Shown here: positions 34,110 to 45,896 of the stretch, piece after piece
Layout of the letters: every line of letters begins with the position of its first letter
Numbering within the stretch: the stretch's first letter is position 1
From: Rhizobium sp.
GTDB lineage: Bacteria; Pseudomonadota; Alphaproteobacteria; Rhizobiales; Rhizobiaceae
Direction of reading: 5' to 3'
Assembly (NCBI GenBank): GCA_019739215.1
Contig: JAHHDR010000042.1
Location: 186,001-250,000 of the forward strand
Length of the DNA stretch: 64,000 bases
Notes under the pieces: model-generated
Database searches by the model: none
The model's input: only the letters and a program-made list of their open reading frames with translations
What the model was told of the DNA's origin: nothing
Made by a program: the position numbers and the translations under genes

Positions 34110-34781
34110 TTGACGAACTTAGCCTCAGCAACCACGGGAAGGTTGGAAGCGGAAGGAGTGGACATCGCGGTATCCACCCATGACGCGATCAATCCGCTGG
34201 TAGAATGGCTCGACTACTTGGAGGCCTCGGAGAAGACCTCAACGGCCGATGAATTCTTAACTGGCCTTAGAGCATCACTGATGGAGTCTTTGGGATGTTT
34301 AGCTGCGGGTCTAGTCCGCCCTGCTATCTTCTCGATGAGAAGCCAGATCGATATATCGTTAGGTTGGTTGTATTTTAGGGATCATCCGGTCGAATGGCGC
34401 CGAGTCGCACGAACGGGAGACGGTTTCAAACTCAAGGGCGATGCAATGGCATACCTTGATGAGAACATACCGAACTTCAAGTCTAGGTTCGCAGTCCTAA
34501 CAAAAACAAAGAAACGTACGGAAGAGGACCCATATCGCCTGCTCTCAGCGTACGTCCACGGTCAAAGCCCAGCCACCCTCCCGAAGTATGGCGGACTATC
34601 AGATCTAGTTTGGACTTCAAAGCTATGTGAAGATGGAGTGAAACTCCAATTCGAAGTAGGTGAATATGTCAGCGATATATTTGTAGCCTATTTTGCTGGG
34701 AAGTGGGCGTCCTTGCCGGCCAATCGCGTCGCCGCGGTACAAGCTCGGGCGGGGCAAGAGGCCTCGAAAGTATTCAGTTGA
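34110..34781 (+). CDS. Unknown cargo protein of the tRNA-Gln element, possibly HEPN-like
   Basis: The frame begins at a TTG, and it is also open back into the IS end (FTALQTQL), so the true start may have been lost or replaced. The 223 residues are mostly helical (SLMESLGCLAAGLVRPAIF) with RLLSAYVHGQ near residue 148. The R-x6-H spacing is reminiscent of HEPN nucleases, but one motif is weak evidence. Codon use is visibly less GC-biased than in the surrounding chromosome, as expected for acquired DNA. I do not recognise a specific family. Confidence 0.6.
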   Translation: MTNLASATTGRLEAEGVDIAVSTHDAINPLVEWLDYLEASEKTSTADEFLTGLRASLMESLGCLAAGLVRPAIFSMRSQIDISLGWLYFRDHPVEWRRVARTGDGFKLKGDAMAYLDENIPNFKSRFAVLTKTKKRTEEDPYRLLSAYVHGQSPATLPKYGGLSDLVWTSKLCEDGVKLQFEVGEYVSDIFVAYFAGKWASLPANRVAAVQARAGQEASKVFS

Positions 34782-34916
34782 TCGACGCAGCATTAAGCGA
34801 AGGCTCGTAGCGCAGCCTATTAGAGGATCGCGACCCATCAACGTGTACCACTAGTGTGCACCACCAGCGCTATCTTCGCCAACCTAACGCATTGATTTTA
34901 TACTAAATTTTTGAAA

Positions 34917-34933
34917 TGGCTGGGGCGCCTGGA
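34917..34933 (+). repeat. attachment site in the 3' end of tRNA-Gln
   Basis: This is the second copy of the 17-bp direct repeat found at 30448-30464. It covers CCA and the 3' strand of the acceptor and part of the T arm. The two copies bound a 4.5 kb element holding the integrase, cargo genes and the IS3 insertion. Confidence 0.8.
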
Positions 34934-34990
34934 TTCGAACCAGGGATGGCGGTACCAAAAACCACTGCCTTACCGCTTGGCTACGCCCCA
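34917..34990 (-). tRNA. tRNA-Gln (UUG)
   Basis: The minus strand folds as a full cloverleaf: acceptor stem TGGGGCG with CGCCCCA, D arm GCCAAGCGGTAAGGC, anticodon loop TTTTGGT (anticodon TTG at 34956-34958), T arm CCTGGTTCGAATCCAGG, discriminator G and an encoded CCA. The 3' end also forms one attachment repeat of the integrative element. The gene is left intact by integration. Confidence 0.95.
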
Positions 34991-35166
34991 GCATCGGGCA
35001 AAGCGCGGCTCGGCCCGGACGTGGCGCCTGATTAGCAAAGGTTGGTGCGGGCCGCAATCGTCCGCGGGATTTTTTTTGACGGTGTGCCGGTACCGAGCGG
35101 CCGAGGGAACGATCGGGCGGATGGCGTGTTGTTTCAGCGAACCCCAACGACATCAAGGAGATCGTC

Positions 35167-35727
35167 ATGACGACCATCAATTCCGCACGCATACTCATCC
35201 TCGCCACCGATGGCTACGAACGGTCGGAACTGCGGGTGCCGCTCGACCAGTTGACGGCCAAGGGCGCCGACGTGAAGATCGCCTCGCTCGAGACGCGGCC
35301 GATCAAGAGCTGGGACGAGAAGGACTGGGGCGACACCGTCGCGGTCGATCTCACCGTCGACCAGGTCCGGGTCGAGGATTTCGACGCGCTGGTCATTCCC
35401 GGCGGGCAGATCAATCCCGACCTGCTGCGCAAGGAGGAAAAGGCGGTGCAACTGGTGCGTGACTTCGTCAAGTCCGGCAAGGTCGTGGCAGCCGTGTGCC
35501 ATGGCCCGTGGCTGCTGGTCGAGGCCGATGCGCTTCGCGGCCTCAAGGCAACCTCCTATGCCTCTATCAAGACCGACATGAAGAATGCCGGTGCCGACTG
35601 GCGCGACGAACCCGTCGTGACCGACAAGGGCATCATCACGTCGCGCCAGCCGTCCGATCTCGACGCTTTCGTCGCCAAGATCGTGGAGGAGGTCGAGGAA
35701 GGCCGCCACGAGCGTCGCGCGGCCTGA
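35167..35727 (+). CDS. DJ-1/PfpI family protein (deglycase/peptidase-like)
   Basis: The 186-residue protein has the PfpI layout: ILILATDGYERSELRVPLDQ with the conserved Glu, DFDALVIPGG, nucleophile elbow AAVCHGPWLLVEA with Cys and adjacent His, and TSRQPSDLDAF at the end. Members such as YhbO/PfpI are described as protein or nucleotide deglycases and stress proteins. AAGGAG lies before the ATG. It stands at the start of a plus-strand run after the tRNA gene. Confidence 0.92.
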   Translation: MTTINSARILILATDGYERSELRVPLDQLTAKGADVKIASLETRPIKSWDEKDWGDTVAVDLTVDQVRVEDFDALVIPGGQINPDLLRKEEKAVQLVRDFVKSGKVVAAVCHGPWLLVEADALRGLKATSYASIKTDMKNAGADWRDEPVVTDKGIITSRQPSDLDAFVAKIVEEVEEGRHERRAA

Positions 35728-35784
35728 CGCCCGGACCGAGGTTGGCCTAGCGCCCAGCCCGACGCGCGGGCTTTCCGTTTTGAC

Positions 35785-35807
35785 GCCCCGCCGGCCGACG
35801 GCGGGGC
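35785..35807. terminator. Strong GC hairpin downstream of the DJ-1 gene
   Basis: GCCCCGCCG and CGGCGGGGC form a perfect nine-pair stem around GCCGA. There is no T run on the plus strand, though a short TTTT lies before the stem. It may be a weak or bidirectional terminator or an attenuating hairpin ahead of the cupin gene. Confidence 0.4.
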
Positions 35808-35882
35808 TCACGCGGTGAAATAGCGCTTTACCGCAAGCCGGCTTCGTCGGATATGTGGCATCCTCATCGCAAGGAGTGCCTC

Positions 35883-36179
35883 ATGCCCGGATTTAGAGCC
35901 CGACCACCCGCCGAACCGACCGTCCTTCTCGATGACGCGGTCGTGCGGATCACGCGCTGGGATTTCGTTCCCGGCGCCGATACCGGCCATCACGTCCATG
36001 GCATGGGCTATGTCGTGGTGCCAATGACAGATTGCAACTTCCTGATCGAGGAAGAGGGTGGCGAAAGGCGAGTCGACGTCGTGAGGGGGCAGGTCTATCG
36101 CCGCGAGGCCGGCGTGGCCCACAATGTCGTCAATGGCGGCGAGGCGTTCATGAGCTTCATCGAGATCGAATACAAGTGA
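35883..36179 (+). CDS. Small cupin-fold protein
   Basis: The 98-residue single-domain protein has cupin motif 1 traces (PGADTGHHVHGMGYVVVPM, with His ligands) and motif 2 (GQVYRREAGVAHNVVNGG with a His). AAGGAG precedes the ATG at 35883, which is better than the ATG ten codons upstream. Its stop codon overlaps the GTG start of the next MBL gene (GTGA), so the two are coupled. The substrate is unknown. Confidence 0.85.
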   Translation: MPGFRARPPAEPTVLLDDAVVRITRWDFVPGADTGHHVHGMGYVVVPMTDCNFLIEEEGGERRVDVVRGQVYRREAGVAHNVVNGGEAFMSFIEIEYK

Positions 36180-37087
36180 GCGAAGACCTCGCATTCGCCC
36201 GGGATTTCGTGCCGGCGCATGGCACGGCCGTGCCTGTCGCGGCGCGGGTCCAGCGGCTCACGGCGCCCAATGCCGGCCCGTTCACCTTCCATGGCACCAA
36301 CACCTACATCGTCGGTGACCGGTCGGTCTGCGTGATCGATCCCGGCCCGGAGGACGAGGCGCACTGGCAGGCCCTGTGCCGGGCGCTCGCGGGGCGCGAG
36401 GTCAGCCATATCGCGGTCAGCCACACCCATCGCGATCACTCGCCGCTTGCTGCACGGCTGAAGGACATGACCGGCGCGCCAACGGTCGCCGAAGGGCCCC
36501 ACCGGGCGGCCCGGCCGCTTCATGATGGCGAGACCAATCCGTTCGCGGAAAGCTCCGACATGACCTTCGTCCCCGATATCGCGATCACCGCGGACGAGCG
36601 GATCGAAGGGGACGGCTGGGTGCTCGAAGCGGTGCCGACACCCGGACATTGCGCCAATCACACCTGTTTCGCGCTCGACGGTGCCGGCATCCTGTTCTCC
36701 GCCGACCATGTCATGGCCTGGGCGACCTCGATCGTTGCGCCGCCGGATGGCGCGATGGCCGACTACATGGCCTCGCTGGACCGGCTGCTCGAACGAGACG
36801 ACAGGCTCTATTTTCCCGGCCACGGCGGACCGGTGACAGAACCACAGGCGTTCCTGCGCGGGTTGCGCACCCATCGGCGGATGCGCGAGCGGGCGATCCT
36901 GGAGCGCATTCGCGCCGGCGACCGCCGGATACCCGACATGGTGTCCGCGATCTACCGCGACACCGATCCGCGCCTGCATGGAGCCGCGGCGCTGTCGGTG
37001 CTGGCGCATGTCGAGGACCTGATGGCGCGTGGCGCCATCCACAGCGACGGGCCAGCAGCCCTGGGCAGCGAATACGGCGCGGTGTAG
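36176..37087 (+). CDS. MBL-fold hydrolase, LACTB2-like
   Basis: The GTG at 36176 overlaps the cupin stop and starts a 303-residue protein. It has PNAGPFTFHGTNTYIVG, the zinc motif SHTHRDHSPLA, TPGHCANHTCF, SADHVMAW and FPGHGGPV, followed by a C-terminal helical winged segment (HRRMRERAILERIRAG). This is the LACTB2/ribonuclease-like or glyoxalase-II-like architecture. The longer frame to 36032 lies inside the cupin gene and is rejected. Confidence 0.9.
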   Translation: MSEDLAFARDFVPAHGTAVPVAARVQRLTAPNAGPFTFHGTNTYIVGDRSVCVIDPGPEDEAHWQALCRALAGREVSHIAVSHTHRDHSPLAARLKDMTGAPTVAEGPHRAARPLHDGETNPFAESSDMTFVPDIAITADERIEGDGWVLEAVPTPGHCANHTCFALDGAGILFSADHVMAWATSIVAPPDGAMADYMASLDRLLERDDRLYFPGHGGPVTEPQAFLRGLRTHRRMRERAILERIRAGDRRIPDMVSAIYRDTDPRLHGAAALSVLAHVEDLMARGAIHSDGPAALGSEYGAV

Positions 37088-37208
37088 CGCCGCCTTTCCG
37101 GGTCCTGCTTTAAACAGAATTTCAAAATTTCATATTGCATCGCATCAATTTTTGATGCGTTAATGCTGCATGTGCGGCCATGCCGCCCATCTGGCCGAGG
37201 AGAAGCCG

Positions 37209-37382
37209 ATGACCGCAACCTTTCCGCTGACCGAGGGGCGCGACGAGCATGTGCTGCTGGCGCATCTTGCGACGCATCGCCTGATGCCCCCGTCGAACTG
37301 CACCGTGACCATCAGCGCACTTGTCGCCATCGTTCATTCCCAGCATTCGCGGGCACTCGGCACGGCCCGCACCGCCTGGTAG
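37209..37382 (+). CDS. Small hypothetical protein
   Basis: The 57-codon frame starts at an ATG with GAGGAG upstream and contains EGRDEHVLLAHLATHRLM and a cysteine. I see no family or membrane segment. Support is only the ribosome site and lack of a competing frame, so it may be spurious. It lies between the MBL and glycosyltransferase genes. Confidence 0.4.
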   Translation: MTATFPLTEGRDEHVLLAHLATHRLMPPSNCTVTISALVAIVHSQHSRALGTARTAW

Positions 37383-37490
37383 AGTGATGCCGGCAACGTC
37401 GGCCAAATCCGGCCGACACTGGCGCGGTCCGGATGTCGGGCGCGCACCATCAAGCCTCGCGAAAGACCGCTGCGCTAGTGGTTGGCCGTC

Positions 37491-38720
37491 ATGACAGCGC
37501 CCTTCCTCACCATCTGCGTGCCGTCGCGCAACCGGCAGCGCTATTTCAAAGAAACGATCGGCTTCCTGCTGGACAGTGCGCGGGAGGATGTCGAGTTCGT
37601 CTTCGCGGACAATTCCGACGATCCCGCCGACATGAAAGGCTTCATGGCCGACAGGGTCGATGCGCGGGTGACATACCTTCCCTCGCCGTCGGGCGCTCTG
37701 TCGATGAAGGACAACTGGGAACGGTGTCTGGAGGCGGCCACCGGCCGGTGGATCAGCGTGATCGGCGACGACGACCTCATCGATCCCGACCTCGTCGATG
37801 CGCTGAAGATCGCCATCGCGCTGAAGCCGGGGCTCGAGGCCTTCGGCTGGTCCAGCCTCAAATATGACTGGATCACGGACGACAGCCCGCTCCGCAACGT
37901 CCAGGTGCCGCTCGAAGCGACATTCCACGACATGCCGCAGCCGTTGCTGTTCCGACGCGCCTTCCGCTGGGACGATGCCGGCGTGACGCTGACCTGCGGG
38001 TTCTCGGTCTACCATTCGGCGATTTCCCGCGGACTGCTCGACCGGGTCAGGGCGAGGTTCGGCGGGCGCTATTTCGAGCATCCGACGCTCGACTATGACA
38101 ATGCGATGAAGAACGTGGCGCTCGGACGCGACTTCGTCTATTGCCGCCGCCCGTTCTCGATCTTCGGCACTTGCCCGGAAAGCAACACCTCGGCCGCCTG
38201 GAGCCCGAGCCGCTTCGCCGAAACGATCGCCCGCACGAAGAGCGAATTCGGCCGCGACTATGAGGACGACCCGTGGATGAAGGGCTTCCCCTTCCATACC
38301 ATGCTCGGCATGCCGGCCAGCGTCGTCCAGGCACAGCAATACCTGCGCTTCACCTACGGGCTGGGGCTGGCCGGCTGGGAGGCGAACTTCGCTCGATCCT
38401 CGGCGCTCTATTGCGGCAAGTTCAGCGACCCCGAGGATTTCGCAGCGATGACCGAGCGCTATCGCGCCGCCTTCGCCGCCTATCGCGGCGGCAGCTTTCT
38501 CAAGGATTTCCAGCCGGTCTTCACGCCGAAGCGCGAGGGCAAGCTGTTCACCGGACCTTTGGGCAGCGAGCTCTATGTCGAGGACAGGATCGGCGGAGCA
38601 ACCTCGCCGGCCAGCTTCTACCGCGCGGTGAACGGCCTGCTTGCTAGGCCCGCGGATCTCCCGGCCGAGCTGCGGACAGCCGCGAAGGAGTCCGTCGTGA
38701 TTGCGCGGCTGGCGGCCTGA
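37491..38720 (+). CDS. Family 2 glycosyltransferase
   Basis: The 409-residue protein opens with LTICVPSRNRQRYFKETI, the GT2 nucleotide-sugar fold start. FVFADNSDDP and the DXD-like WISVIGDDDLIDPDL follow, with an ED-like catalytic region around FEHPTLDYDNAM. No membrane anchor is obvious. It likely transfers a sugar in surface polysaccharide or protein glycosylation; the acceptor is unknown. Neighbours give no polysaccharide cluster, so it is an isolated enzyme. Confidence 0.85.
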   Translation: MTAPFLTICVPSRNRQRYFKETIGFLLDSAREDVEFVFADNSDDPADMKGFMADRVDARVTYLPSPSGALSMKDNWERCLEAATGRWISVIGDDDLIDPDLVDALKIAIALKPGLEAFGWSSLKYDWITDDSPLRNVQVPLEATFHDMPQPLLFRRAFRWDDAGVTLTCGFSVYHSAISRGLLDRVRARFGGRYFEHPTLDYDNAMKNVALGRDFVYCRRPFSIFGTCPESNTSAAWSPSRFAETIARTKSEFGRDYEDDPWMKGFPFHTMLGMPASVVQAQQYLRFTYGLGLAGWEANFARSSALYCGKFSDPEDFAAMTERYRAAFAAYRGGSFLKDFQPVFTPKREGKLFTGPLGSELYVEDRIGGATSPASFYRAVNGLLARPADLPAELRTAAKESVVIARLAA

Positions 38721-39623
38721 TCAGTCACCGGCGATACCGAGAAGCTCCGCATCCAGCGCTCTCAGGTAGCTTTCGATATAGGCCACGCCGGCACCGAGAT
38801 CGCGGTCGCCGTAACGCGAGGCGACGCGGACATCAACCAGCGTCGTTTCCAGTTCCTCCTTCAGCCGGATCACCACGTCCTGCCGGAATCCGAAGGCGAA
38901 GGTGCGCTGCTCGCCCTGGATCGATGGATCGCCGGGTGGCAGGACGCTGTCCTCCGGCGCCGTATCGGCTGGACGTGGCACCGGCACCGGAATGTAGTCG
39001 AGCGCGTCCGGGACCGCTTCCTCCCGGCCGGCTTCGGTTTCGGGAAGCTCCTGCAGCGCGAGTTCCGGCGCACCCCGCTCCAACCGGATCGCCAGCCCCT
39101 GATCAATCGCCACCTTGCGGGCTGCCGTATAGACACGATCGAGCGCACCGTCATAGCGGCGGCCAGTGAGATCGCGCCACTTCGCCAGTTGTGCCTGCCG
39201 GTTGGCCGCCGTCACGGGAAGGCGCGGGCCCAGCCAGGCCTGATCCGCGGACGGAACCTCCAGCCAGTCCGGCGGAGCAGCCGTGTCGGTGGAGACATCA
39301 TAGATCGGCGGCAGGTTGACATAGTTGGCGGCCCCGTAGGCAAAGGCCGCCAGCGGCACGATGGAAAAGAAGAGTGCGGCCGCGGAGGCCTTGCCGCCGC
39401 GCGCGCCCTTGTACCAGAGCGCGCCGATACCGATGACGGCGAGGTAGGCGGCGAAGGCGGAGATCAGCGCGGCCGCAAGCGCCACGGCCAGAAAGGATGG
39501 CGTCGAGAGAGGGCCGAAGCGATGCATGCCCCACGCCGCCACGAACATCAGGAACGAGAAGATCGCCAGGCGACGGGAGAGATAGGCCGCCCGCGACACT
39601 GGGCGCTCGTAGCGGACGGTCAT
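38721..39623 (-). CDS. DUF1499 membrane protein
   Basis: The 300-residue protein has three N-terminal hydrophobic segments (RLAIFSFLMFVAAWGM, LAVALAAALISAFAAYLAVIGIGAL, ALFFSIVPLAAFAYG). A DUF1499 domain follows with IYDVSTDTAAPPDW near its start and FGFRQDVVIRLKEE...RVASRYGDRDLG at its end. DUF1499 proteins are common in alphaproteobacteria with unknown roles. The stop is adjacent to the convergent glycosyltransferase stop. Confidence 0.87.
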   Translation of the reverse strand: MTVRYERPVSRAAYLSRRLAIFSFLMFVAAWGMHRFGPLSTPSFLAVALAAALISAFAAYLAVIGIGALWYKGARGGKASAAALFFSIVPLAAFAYGAANYVNLPPIYDVSTDTAAPPDWLEVPSADQAWLGPRLPVTAANRQAQLAKWRDLTGRRYDGALDRVYTAARKVAIDQGLAIRLERGAPELALQELPETEAGREEAVPDALDYIPVPVPRPADTAPEDSVLPPGDPSIQGEQRTFAFGFRQDVVIRLKEELETTLVDVRVASRYGDRDLGAGVAYIESYLRALDAELLGIAGD

Positions 39624-39818
39624 CTATTCCTCGTCATTTCCGGTCTCTGCTGCGGCTCTGCGGACATACTCCGCCCGCCGCTGTGGCGCAACCGGATGCG
39701 AGGCAATATGGTTCGCGCGGGCTTGTCAACGTGCCTGCATGCAAGGCGCCGCAATTTCGCCAATCTTTCCAATGAGTCTGCAGAGGCGTCGGGGGACGTT
39801 GGACCAGGAGTATTGGAC

Positions 39819-40229
39819 ATGCAGTCAATCGTCGACACCCCCAAGGCCGTGCCACAGCAATCCGGCAAGCCGCAGGGCAGCGATGCCCCCTCCCCGGTCG
39901 AATTCATCGAACTGGGCCTTGGGCTCGAAATGCTGCTCGAAGGCCATCCGGTTTTTGCGGATGCCGTCAAGGCGGCGCTGCTTCCGCTGGATGGCGAATT
40001 CCTTTTCGAGCTTCCGTTGGGCGAGAATCCTGACGGCAAGGGGAGGATCGCCGCGGTGCGCATGACCTATGCCGGCTCCGACGAGCCCCGCCTCGCCTTT
40101 GCCGTCCTGTCTGACGAAGGACAGGAAACCAGTATCCACACGGCCGAACAGCAGCCCGAACATATCCGGCGTTTCGCCGAATCCTTCGTGGACGTGCTCG
40201 GGCGCCTGGAGCGTGTTTCCGCGCACTGA
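39819..40229 (+). CDS. Conserved-type hypothetical protein
   Basis: The 136-residue protein starts at 39819 after AGGAG and contains SPVEFIELGLGLEMLLEGHP, LLPLDGEFLFELPLGENP and HIRRFAESFVDVLGRLE. It is soluble, acidic, and has no family I recognise. The much longer frame back to 39189 runs through the opposite-strand DUF1499 gene and is rejected. It lies upstream of a DMT exporter in the same direction. Confidence 0.7.
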   Translation: MQSIVDTPKAVPQQSGKPQGSDAPSPVEFIELGLGLEMLLEGHPVFADAVKAALLPLDGEFLFELPLGENPDGKGRIAAVRMTYAGSDEPRLAFAVLSDEGQETSIHTAEQQPEHIRRFAESFVDVLGRLERVSAH

Positions 40230-40361
40230 GCTGGCCGGTCGAGGACCGGTTTCCAGGCACGGACAGGTCGTGGGCGGGCTTGCATTCGCTGTCGCGTGGC
40301 GTAAGGAAGGCGTGAGCGTCTCCCTTTCCCAAGCGCATTGCCGCGCATTCCCGCCAGGCTC

Positions 40362-41300
40362 ATGTCCCAGATCCCATCCGTCTCCACCCCGGACCGCGCG
40401 GCTTTCCTGACCGGCATATTCGCGATGCTGGGCGCCGCACTCGCCATGAGCATTTCGCCCAGCCTTGTCCGCTTCGCCGATGTCGGGCCGCTTTCGAGCG
40501 CCTTCTGGCGGGTCTTCCTCGCCGTCCCGGTCCTCTGGCTGTGGATGCGGACCGAGGAGCGGCGGCCAGGCCAGGCGAAGGGCAAGACCTGGTCGCTGCC
40601 AATCGTGCTGACCGGGATCTTCTTCGCCGGGGACCTCCTGCTCTGGCATCTCGCGATCATGGGCACGACGATCGCCAACGCGACTTTCTTCGCGACCATG
40701 GCGCCGCTCTGGGTGGTGATCTTCGGCTGGCTGGTGCTCGGCCAACGGGCCGAACGTGCGACCCTTGGCGGGCTAGGCCTTTGCCTGGCCGGCGGTGCGA
40801 CGCTGATCTACCAGAGTCTTGCGCTCGACGCGTCGCATGCCGTCGGCGATGCGCTTGCCATCGGCACGGGCGTGTTCTTCGGCCTCTACTTCCTGACCGT
40901 GGGCGCCGCGCGGAAAGAGACCGGGGCGGCGCGCGTCACATTCGAGATGAGCCTCATCACCATCGTGATCCTGCTGGCAGCCGCGCTGGTGGTGGAGGGC
41001 AACATCCTGCCGCAGACGGCAGAGGGCTGGAGCGTGCTGCTGGCGCTCGCGCTGGTGAGCCATGCGGGCGGCCAGGGCCTGTTGTCGGTCGCCCTCGGAC
41101 GGCTGCCGACGGTGTTCTCCTCGCTGGTGATCTTCCTGGAAGCCGTCGCGGCCGCCGGTTTTGCCTGGGTGCTGCAGGGCGAGCCGGTCTCCGTGCTGCA
41201 GGCTCTCGGCGGCGCCGTCATTCTCGCAGGGATATGGATCGCAAGGCCGCGAGCGGCGCCGCCCGAGATTTCGGCGCGCATTGACACGCCGAACCTCTGA
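40362..41300 (+). CDS. EamA/DMT-superfamily transporter
   Basis: The 312-residue protein has ten hydrophobic segments arranged as two EamA repeats. The first starts FLTGIFAMLGAALAMSISPSLVRFADVGPL, and the GLGLCLAGGATLIYQ helix ends repeat one. Repeat two ends with LQALGGAVILAGIWIARPRA. Such transporters are usually exporters of amino acids or other metabolites. The start at 40362 begins just before the first helix. It is convergent with the SDR gene. Confidence 0.9.
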   Translation: MSQIPSVSTPDRAAFLTGIFAMLGAALAMSISPSLVRFADVGPLSSAFWRVFLAVPVLWLWMRTEERRPGQAKGKTWSLPIVLTGIFFAGDLLLWHLAIMGTTIANATFFATMAPLWVVIFGWLVLGQRAERATLGGLGLCLAGGATLIYQSLALDASHAVGDALAIGTGVFFGLYFLTVGAARKETGAARVTFEMSLITIVILLAAALVVEGNILPQTAEGWSVLLALALVSHAGGQGLLSVALGRLPTVFSSLVIFLEAVAAAGFAWVLQGEPVSVLQALGGAVILAGIWIARPRAAPPEISARIDTPNL

Positions 41301-41307
41301 ACGGCCC

Positions 41308-42036
41308 CTACCAGCCAAGGCGGCCATTATGGTTGAGGAAGGCGGCGGAAACGCCCTCCATGCCGCCGGTGGCCAATGCCAACGGCACTTCCGCGGCCTG
41401 GGCCACGCTGCGATATCCGGCATGGCCGTTCATGTCGGTCGCGGTGAAGCCGGGATCGACCGCGTTGACCCGGATGCCGAAGGGTTCGAGCGCCTTGGCG
41501 AAGGAGACGGTGGCCGCATTCAGAGCCGTCTTCGAACTGTTGTAGCTCAAAAGGTTGACGCCATAGAACTCGTTCTCCGGATCGAGCAGAGCCGAGAGGG
41601 AACCGAGTTCGCTCGACAGCATGATCACCTGTGCGCCCGCCGATGCCTTGAGAAGCGGGACAAAGGCCTGCGTCACCCGGATCGGGCCAAAAACATTGAC
41701 CTCATAGACATCCTTCACGCTGGCGAGCGGCTCATCGAGAGGCGTGTGGTCGAATCCGTTGGCCACGCCGGCATTGTTGACGAGTATATCCAGCCGGTCG
41801 GTCTGCGCGGCCAGCAGCGCGGCAGCCTTCGCCACGCTGTCGTCATCGGCGACATCGAGCAGCAGGACATGCGCCTTGAGCCCCCTCGCCCGCAGTGCCG
41901 CGGCCGCTTCCTCGCCACGGTTCGCATCCCGGCTGCCCAGCCAGACTTCGTGGCCCGTCTCGGCAAGCTGCCGGGCGATCTCGTGGCCGATGCCCCTGGT
42001 GGCGCCGGTGACCAGGGCTGTTTTCTTTTCCGTCAT
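41308..42036 (-). CDS. Short-chain dehydrogenase/reductase
   Basis: The 242-residue protein has the SDR motifs TGATRGIGHEIA near residue 10, NNAGVANGF, Ser in IMLSSELGSL and the YNSSK active site (Tyr-X3-Lys), then VDPGFTATDMN. The ATG at 42036 has AGGAG eight bases upstream. It is divergent from the AraC-type regulator, which probably controls it, a common pairing for carbonyl reductases. Confidence 0.9.
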   Translation of the reverse strand: MTEKKTALVTGATRGIGHEIARQLAETGHEVWLGSRDANRGEEAAAALRARGLKAHVLLLDVADDDSVAKAAALLAAQTDRLDILVNNAGVANGFDHTPLDEPLASVKDVYEVNVFGPIRVTQAFVPLLKASAGAQVIMLSSELGSLSALLDPENEFYGVNLLSYNSSKTALNAATVSFAKALEPFGIRVNAVDPGFTATDMNGHAGYRSVAQAAEVPLALATGGMEGVSAAFLNHNGRLGW

Positions 42037-42185
42037 CGTCATTGCTCCTGTTGAAGACAGGGCCAAGATGGTGTGCGGCGGAGGTGCCGCGTGAGCCTGA
42101 TCGGACCGGATTCCTGCCCGATCCTGCCGGATTTGCGTTCCGGTTCCGGGTGGCGCTTGACCGCCGGATTTGCGATCGCCATCTG

Positions 42186-43108
42186 ATGTCGATGCAAGAC
42201 ACGATCACCCAGTTGCGCCGGCTGGCGCTGAAACAAGCCGATGGCCACACCCGCAACACCCTCATTCCGCGGGTGGCCATCTCCCATGGACAGACGGGCG
42301 CGGAAGCCTCGCCTGCGGTCTACGAACCGCTGATCTGCCTGATCCTGCACGGGGCCAAATGCGTGCTGATCGGCGACCAGGCGCTGCATTATGACACGGC
42401 GAGCTATTTCATCTCGACGATCGACGTGCCGGCGACGGGCGAGGTCTACTATTCCGGCGCCGACCAGCCCTATCTCGCGATCACGCTCAAGTTCGATCCG
42501 GCCGTGATATCGGATGTGCTCCTGATCATGGGCGATGACGCGCCACCCGCGCCCACCGACCCTTCATGCGGCTTCGGGATCTCAGCGGTAACGCCGGATC
42601 TGCTCGATGCCTGGTTGCGTTTGTTGCGCCTGGCCGAGACGCCGAACGACATTCCGGTCATGGCACCCCTGATCGAACGCGAGATCATCTTCCGGCTGCT
42701 CAGGGGACCGCGGGGCTGCACGCTCCGACAGGTTGCGGCTGGGGGCAGCCGCCTCACCCAGGTGCGCAGGTCAATCGGGTGGATCCGGGACAATCTTGCC
42801 GAACCCTTCCAGATCGACGATCTCGCCGCCCGCGCGGGCATGAGCGTGTCCGCGTTCCATCGTCACTTCAAGGCCGTGACGGCGATGAGCCCGATCCAGT
42901 ACCAGAAACGGCTGAGACTGCACGTTGCCCGCCGAAAACTGATTGCCGAAGCCGGCGACGTCGCGCACGTCGCCTTCTCGGTGGGTTATGAAAGCGCCAC
43001 CCAGTTCAGCCGTGAGTATGCGCGGATGTTCGGCCTGCCACCGGCGCGAGACGGGATGCGGCTGCGGAGACTGGAGCGCGTGGACTTGGATCCGTCGAAA
43101 GAACTGGC

Positions 43109-43112
<4 letters not shown>
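42186..43112 (+). CDS. AraC-family transcriptional regulator (AraC_N type)
   Basis: The 308-residue protein has an N-terminal AraC_N domain (SPAVYEPLICLILHGAKCVL, YFISTIDVPATGEV). A C-terminal AraC DNA-binding domain follows (FQIDDLAARAGMSVSAFHRHF, VAFSVGYESATQFSREYARMFG). Family members sit beside the oxidoreductase they regulate; here the divergent SDR gene begins 150 bases away. The start at 42186 is the second in-frame candidate and gives a normal length. Confidence 0.92.
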
Positions 43113-45787
<2,675 letters not shown>

Positions 45788-45896
45788 TCCGGCCCTCGCT
45801 CCCCGCGCGGAATTATGACAATTTCGCTAATGGCTTATCGTATCGTACGGTGTTTGAAAACACGGCAGGGCAAGATAATGTTGCATTGCAGCAAAA

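Noticed and set aside
37122..38339. Minus-strand open frame of 405 codons opposite the glycosyltransferase
   Set aside because: It is an antisense shadow typical of high-GC DNA; the plus-strand frame has clear GT2 motifs and the antisense one has none.
39189..39818. Upstream extension of the small hypothetical gene at 39819
   Set aside because: This part is antisense to the DUF1499 gene, and a good AGGAG site marks the start at 39819.
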